Assembly (NCBI RefSeq): GCF_032926325.1
Contig: NZ_CP136709.1
Location: 1,525,501-1,589,500 of the forward strand
Direction: 5' to 3'
DNA length: 64,000 bases
Origin: Aestuariibaculum lutulentum
GTDB taxonomy: Bacteria > Bacteroidota > Bacteroidia > Flavobacteriales > Flavobacteriaceae
The notes under the pieces are model-generated. The model saw nothing but the letters and a program-made list of their open reading frames with translations. It was not told the origin of the DNA and searched no databases. This document shows positions 60,163 to 64,000 of this stretch, piece after piece (the stretch's first letter is position 1; every line of letters begins with the position of its first letter). The translations under genes and the position numbers were made by a program.

Positions 60163-61596
60163 ATGCCATTAAATAAAAAAACCAAAATAGTAGCAACCTT
60201 AGGTCCTGCTACAAGTACAAAAGAAGTTCTAAAAGGAATGCTTGAAGAAGGTGCAAATGTTTTTAGAATTAACTTTTCTCATGCCGATTATAATGATGTT
60301 GCCGAGCGCATAAGAATGATACGTGAACTGAATGATGAATTTGGTTTTTCTGCGGCGATTTTAGCCGATTTACAAGGTCCTAAACTTCGTGTTGGGGTCA
60401 TGAAGGAAGAGGTTGTTGTTAATCCGGGTGATGAAATTGTTTTTGCAACAGGAGAACGTTTCGAAGGAACTAAGGAGCGTGTTTACATGACCTATGAAAG
60501 ATTTCCTCAGGATGCAAAACCAGGGGAGCGTATTCTTTTAGATGACGGTAAATTAATCTTTGAAGTTGTTTCAACAGATGGAGATTCTGAAGTTAAAGCA
60601 AAAGTAATTCAGGGAGGTCCTTTAAAATCTAAAAAGGGTGTTAACCTTCCAAATACAAATATTTCTCAACCGGCGTTAACGGAAAAAGATATTGAAGATG
60701 CGATTTTCGCAATTAGTCAAGATGTTGACTGGATTGCATTATCATTTGTTCGTCATGCTGAAGACTTACAGCAATTACGAGATTTAATCGAAAAGCACAG
60801 CGAGCATAAAATTCCGATTGTAGCAAAAATAGAAAAGCCTGAAGCTGTTAAAAATATAGATGCTATTGTTGCTAACTGTGATGGTTTAATGGTTGCTCGT
60901 GGCGATCTTGGGGTAGAAGTGCCTGCAGAAGAAGTTCCGTTAATTCAAAAGCAATTGGTATTACGTGCTAAAAAAGCTAGAATCCCTGTAATCATTGCAA
61001 CTCAGATGATGGAAACCATGATTAGTAGTTTGACACCAACTCGTGCTGAAGTAAACGACGTTGCAAACTCGGTTATGGATGGTGCCGATGCAGTGATGCT
61101 TTCAGGAGAAACTTCTGTTGGTCAGTATCCGGTACAGGTAATTAGACAAATGGCAAATATTCTTAAAAACGTTGAAGATTCACCATTAATTCAAGTGCCT
61201 CAATTACCTCCTCATGTACGCACAAAACGTTTCATTACTAAATCGATTTGTTATCATGCAGCATTAATGGCAAACGAGATTGATGCGAAAGCGATTTCTA
61301 CTTTAACGAATAGTGGATATACGGCATTTCAGATTTCAGCTTGGAGACCATCTTGTCATATTTTAGTATTTACACCAAACAAACGCATCTTAACGCAGTT
61401 AAGTTTATTATGGGGAGTTAAGGCGTTTTATTATGATAGATTTGTGTCTACAGATGAAACTGTGGGTGATATTAACAGAATGGCTAGAGATCAAGGTTTC
61501 GTTAAGAAAGGAGATATGGTCGTGAGTTTAGCGTCTATGCCAATCGCCGAAAAAGGTATGGTAAATACACTTCGAGTAAGAGAGATTACTAAGTAA
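60163..61596 (+). CDS. pyk: pyruvate kinase
   Basis: The 477-residue enzyme has KIVATLGPATSTKEVLKGML at the N-terminus, AILADLQGPKLRVG, the signature IPIVAKIEKPEAVKNIDAIV with the active-site Lys, GLMVARGDLGVEVP and PTRAEVNDVANSVMDGADAV. The C-terminal domain is present. It makes ATP and pyruvate from phosphoenolpyruvate. It lies 3 bases after the IPExxxVDY gene and ends at a terminator. Confidence 0.96.
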   Translation: MPLNKKTKIVATLGPATSTKEVLKGMLEEGANVFRINFSHADYNDVAERIRMIRELNDEFGFSAAILADLQGPKLRVGVMKEEVVVNPGDEIVFATGERFEGTKERVYMTYERFPQDAKPGERILLDDGKLIFEVVSTDGDSEVKAKVIQGGPLKSKKGVNLPNTNISQPALTEKDIEDAIFAISQDVDWIALSFVRHAEDLQQLRDLIEKHSEHKIPIVAKIEKPEAVKNIDAIVANCDGLMVARGDLGVEVPAEEVPLIQKQLVLRAKKARIPVIIATQMMETMISSLTPTRAEVNDVANSVMDGADAVMLSGETSVGQYPVQVIRQMANILKNVEDSPLIQVPQLPPHVRTKRFITKSICYHAALMANEIDAKAISTLTNSGYTAFQISAWRPSCHILVFTPNKRILTQLSLLWGVKAFYYDRFVSTDETVGDINRMARDQGFVKKGDMVVSLASMPIAEKGMVNTLRVREITK

Positions 61597-61622
61597 AAGT
61601 CCTAGAATAGAATATATAAATT

Positions 61623-61653
61623 AAGGCCACTTAAGAATTTAAGTGGCTTTTTT
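61623..61653 (+). terminator. intrinsic terminator after pyk
   Basis: GCCACTTAA and TTAAGTGGC form a nine-pair stem with a four-base loop GAAT, followed by six Ts. It separates pyk from convergent dinB. Confidence 0.85.
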
Positions 61654-61660
61654 GTTAAGA

Positions 61661-62758
61661 TTAAAATCCAAATTTTAACTGCACACTTACGCTTTTTTGT
61701 TCCGGTTCTTTTTTTGTTTCGGTGTTTAAATTGGATAAGGATATACCTAATAAGCGTACCGAATTTTTTAGTTTTTCCTGATAGAGTAAATCCTTTGCGG
61801 TATCTAGAATGAGGTGTTTGTCGGAAACAAAATAAGGCAACGTTTTACTTCTGGTTTGAAGAGAGAAATCACTGTATTTTATTTTTAGGGTTACTGTTTT
61901 TCCTGAAACATGACTTTTTGTAAGGCGTCGTGAAACTTCATCGGCGATGTGTTCCAGTTTTTCTAGCATAAACACCTCGCTGGAAAGATTTTCACTAAAG
62001 GTACGTTCGGCTGCTAAACTTTTTCTAATGCGATTTGGTTTTACTTCGCTAGTATGAATACCTCGAACTACATAGTAATAATAGGAACCGGATTTCCCGA
62101 AGTGTTCTTCCAAATATTCAATAGATTTTTGTTTTAAATCCATTCCTGTGAAAATACCTAACTGATACATTTTTTCAGCAGTAACTTTGCCAACACCATA
62201 AAATTTTCGAATATCGAGTTGTTCTAAAAATTCAATAACTTCTTCCGGATTTACGGTTTTTTGTCCGTTGGGCTTGTTATAATCGCTGGCTACTTTCGCT
62301 ACAAATTTATTAATGGAAATACCTGCAGAAGCTGTCAATCCGATGTCATTAAAAATACGTTCGCGAATTTCTTTGGCAATTAGTGAGGCACTTGGGTTGC
62401 CTTTTTTGTTATGGGTAACATCTAAGTAAGCTTCGTCTAAAGACAAGGGTTCCACGAGGTCGGTATACTCCAAGAAAATCTTTCTAATCTTCTTTGAGAT
62501 TTCAGTATAACGTTCAAAATTATGACGCACAAAAATCAAATCCGGACACAATTTAGCCGCCAATGTTCCAGACATGGCACTTTTCACACCAAATTTTCTA
62601 GCCTCATAACTAGCGGCACTAATAACACCACGTTTACCACCACCGCCAACTGCAATGGGTTTCCCTTTAAGCTCGGGATTGTCCATTTGCTCTACAGACG
62701 CATAAAAAGCATCCATATCCACATGAATAATTTTTCTTATGTTAGAGGTCGGTAGCAT
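61661..62758 (-). CDS. dinB: DNA polymerase IV (Y family)
   Basis: The 365-residue enzyme has the Y-family pattern: IIHVDMDAFYASVEQMDNPE with the first metal Asp, AASYEARKFGVKSAMSG, and EPLSLDEAYLDVTHN with the catalytic Asp-Glu pair. A little-finger domain follows. The C-terminus lacks a clear beta-clamp motif of the QxSLF type but has VQLKFGF. It copies past lesions without proofreading. Convergent with pyk, divergent from the next gene. Confidence 0.93.
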   Translation of the reverse strand: MLPTSNIRKIIHVDMDAFYASVEQMDNPELKGKPIAVGGGGKRGVISAASYEARKFGVKSAMSGTLAAKLCPDLIFVRHNFERYTEISKKIRKIFLEYTDLVEPLSLDEAYLDVTHNKKGNPSASLIAKEIRERIFNDIGLTASAGISINKFVAKVASDYNKPNGQKTVNPEEVIEFLEQLDIRKFYGVGKVTAEKMYQLGIFTGMDLKQKSIEYLEEHFGKSGSYYYYVVRGIHTSEVKPNRIRKSLAAERTFSENLSSEVFMLEKLEHIADEVSRRLTKSHVSGKTVTLKIKYSDFSLQTRSKTLPYFVSDKHLILDTAKDLLYQEKLKNSVRLLGISLSNLNTETKKEPEQKSVSVQLKFGF

Positions 62759-62814
62759 ATTGTAAATTTATAATATCTTTATCAAAGCGAACGATTTTCA
62801 TTAAAAACAATAAT

Positions 62815-63483
62815 TTGAAAACAGCAATTATTTTAGGGGCCACCGGATTGGTTGGAGGACTGGTTTTACAGCTGCTTTTAGAAGATGACAGGTATAAAAA
62901 AGTTATTGTTTTTAGCCGACGAGCCTGCGGGGTAAAACACGCTAAGTTGGAGGAACATTTTGTTGATTTATTTAATCTTGAATCGAGTTCTAATCAATTT
63001 AAAGCCGATGTGGTGTTTTGTTGTGTTGGGACTACGAAGGCCAAAACACCAGATAAGGATATTTACACTAATATAGATTATGGCATTCCGGTTATGGCAG
63101 CGCAAATGTGTAAGCGCAATAACATCAATACGTTTATTGTGGTGTCGGCTTTAGGAGCCAATGTAAATAGCTCGGTGTTTTATTCCAGATTAAAAGGAGA
63201 CATGGAGCATGATGTGTTGGATCAAAAGGTTGAAAACACCTTTTTGTTGCAGCCGTCATTAATTGCGGGAAACCGAGAAGAAAAGCGTTTGGGTGAGTCT
63301 TTAGCAAAATGGCTTATGCGAGTGATAAACCCTTTGTTGGTTGGTAAATTGAAAAAGTACCAATCTATAAAACCTGAGACAATCGCGCGAGCGATGGTGT
63401 GGCTGGATAATAATGTTTATAATGAAAAGCGTATTCCTTCAGATAAAATTAAAAGCATAGCTAATCTAAATGATAGAAATTGA
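62815..63483 (+). CDS. NAD(P)-binding Rossmann protein (HTATIP2/oxidoreductase-like), TTG start
   Basis: The 222-residue protein starts at TTG, since no ATG in frame precedes the Rossmann motif AIILGATGLVGGLVLQLL. FCCVGTTKAKTPDKDIYTNI, VVSALGANVNSSVFYSRLKG and QPSLIAGNREEKRLGE are the conserved pieces of this atypical SDR group, including the Tyr-x-x-x-Lys pair (YSRLK). Its substrate is unknown. It overlaps the CYTH gene by 14 bases. Confidence 0.8.
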   Translation: MKTAIILGATGLVGGLVLQLLLEDDRYKKVIVFSRRACGVKHAKLEEHFVDLFNLESSSNQFKADVVFCCVGTTKAKTPDKDIYTNIDYGIPVMAAQMCKRNNINTFIVVSALGANVNSSVFYSRLKGDMEHDVLDQKVENTFLLQPSLIAGNREEKRLGESLAKWLMRVINPLLVGKLKKYQSIKPETIARAMVWLDNNVYNEKRIPSDKIKSIANLNDRN

Positions 63484-63940
63484 ACGTAAATTTTTAGTAA
63501 AGTCTACAGCTTTTAAAGCTGAAGCATATAAGCAAACGAGAATAGTTCAAGGATTTTTAAATACTGACAAAGCCAGAACGGTTCGTGTGCGTTTAAAGGG
63601 GGAACAAGGATTCATCACGGTGAAAGGTCCGTCGTCAAGCGATGGTCTTGAACGTTTTGAATGGGAAAGGGAAATTGCTAAAAATGAAGCAGAGGCCCTT
63701 TTAAAAATTTGCGAGGAAGGCGTTATCGATAAAACGCGTTATGAAGTAAAAGCCGGAAAGCATACGTTTGAAATCGATGAGTTTTACGGCGATAATGAAG
63801 GGCTTATTGTAGCCGAAGTAGAATTAGTAACTAAAGAAGATCAATTTATAAAACCCGAGTGGCTTGGAACAGAAGTCACCGGTGATGTAAAATATTATAA
63901 TTCACAACTAAGTAAACACCCATTTAAACTATGGAAATAA
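63470..63940 (+). CDS. CYTH domain protein (triphosphate tunnel metalloenzyme)
   Basis: The 156-residue protein starts MIEIERKFLV, the ExExK motif of the family. The tunnel is lined by basic and acidic residues visible in RTVRVRLKGEQGFITVKG, DGLERFEWEREI and HTFEIDEFYGDNEGLIVAEV. Members hydrolyse inorganic triphosphate or bind nucleotides. Stand-alone short forms are frequent in Bacteroidota. It overlaps both neighbours by 14 and 10 bases, a compact unit. Confidence 0.88.
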   Translation: MIEIERKFLVKSTAFKAEAYKQTRIVQGFLNTDKARTVRVRLKGEQGFITVKGPSSSDGLERFEWEREIAKNEAEALLKICEEGVIDKTRYEVKAGKHTFEIDEFYGDNEGLIVAEVELVTKEDQFIKPEWLGTEVTGDVKYYNSQLSKHPFKLWK

Positions 63941-64000
63941 TAAAAAGAACAGTATCGGTTTTTGTATTGCTATTGGCTTTTGTTGCCTGTAAAAATGAGT
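63931..64000 (+). CDS. start of a lipoprotein gene (3' truncated)
   Basis: The frame starts at ATG 63931, overlapping the CYTH gene stop by 10 bases, and reads MEIIKRTVSVFVLLLAFVAC to a lipobox cysteine (AFVAC), then KNE at the window edge. The 23 codons are a textbook lipoprotein signal peptide. Function is unknown because the body lies outside. Confidence 0.75.
   Translation, partial: MEIIKRTVSVFVLLLAFVACKNE

Noticed and set aside
1..64000. Search for insertion sequences, phage, integrases, toxin-antitoxin or restriction genes
   Set aside because: No transposase DDE or HUH motif, terminal inverted repeat pair, integrase, or defence gene was seen. The only relic is the osmC fragment.

Overview
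The window is about 64 kb of low-GC chromosome from a member of the Bacteroidota, most likely a marine or plant-associated Flavobacteriaceae. The grounds are promoters with the Bacteroidota -7 element TAnnTTTG, a SusC/SusD pair under an ECF sigma/FecR couple, an IPExxxVDY protein between rnc and pyk, a viroplasmin-type RNase H, a C-terminal tail resembling a type IX secretion signal, few Shine-Dalgarno sequences, and OmpA proteins with thrombospondin type 3 repeats. No insertion sequence, prophage, integrase or CRISPR array was seen.

Layout. 1-5.5 kb: the end of a DUF922-like metalloprotein, a uracil-DNA glycosylase family protein, a dipeptide epimerase next to an AONS-type PLP enzyme, OsmC, and a secreted PNGase F-like protein. 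5.5-13.8 kb: a sulfur-redox locus. A minus-strand operon encodes a Psr/Phs-type molybdoenzyme, its four-cluster ferredoxin, an NrfD membrane subunit, two YeeE/YedE half-transporters and two membrane-anchored rhodanese-like proteins without a catalytic cysteine that share a Lys-rich tail ending in Gly-Gly-Cys. A 12-heme cytochrome c is divergently transcribed, with a CRP/FNR-like palindrome between the two units. 13.8-22.6 kb: an osmC relic, recJ, an MFS transporter, mtfA, lpxH, queD, a 2OG oxygenase, two tiny membrane proteins, a MATE exporter, a universal stress protein and tRNA-Ala(GGC).

22.7-41.7 kb is an arabinan utilisation locus: ECF sigma, FecR anti-sigma, STN-containing SusC, SusD, then GH51, three GH43, GH127, a second GH51 and a lipoprotein aldose epimerase, closed by a convergent Nudix-fold regulator of the AraR/NrtR type. 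The enzymes together would trim and depolymerise alpha-1,5-arabinan, remove alpha and beta arabinofuranosyl side chains and equilibrate the anomers of the released sugar. Arabinose catabolic genes are not in the window.

41.7-64 kb is mostly housekeeping: an alpha/beta hydrolase, addB and addA separated by two tandem OmpA paralogs, Fe/Mn superoxide dismutase, a purF-pfkB-rnhA-purN run, divergent acpP-fabF-rnc, the IPExxxVDY gene, pyk, dinB, an NAD(P)-binding protein, a CYTH protein and the start of a lipoprotein. The only long stretch without protein genes, 52196-52911, holds three tandem minus-strand units of about 70 nt. Each has a promoter-like element, a conserved hairpin and an intrinsic terminator, and I interpret them as a triplicated small RNA. 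This and the GGC-tailed rhodanese pair are the two observations most worth following up.
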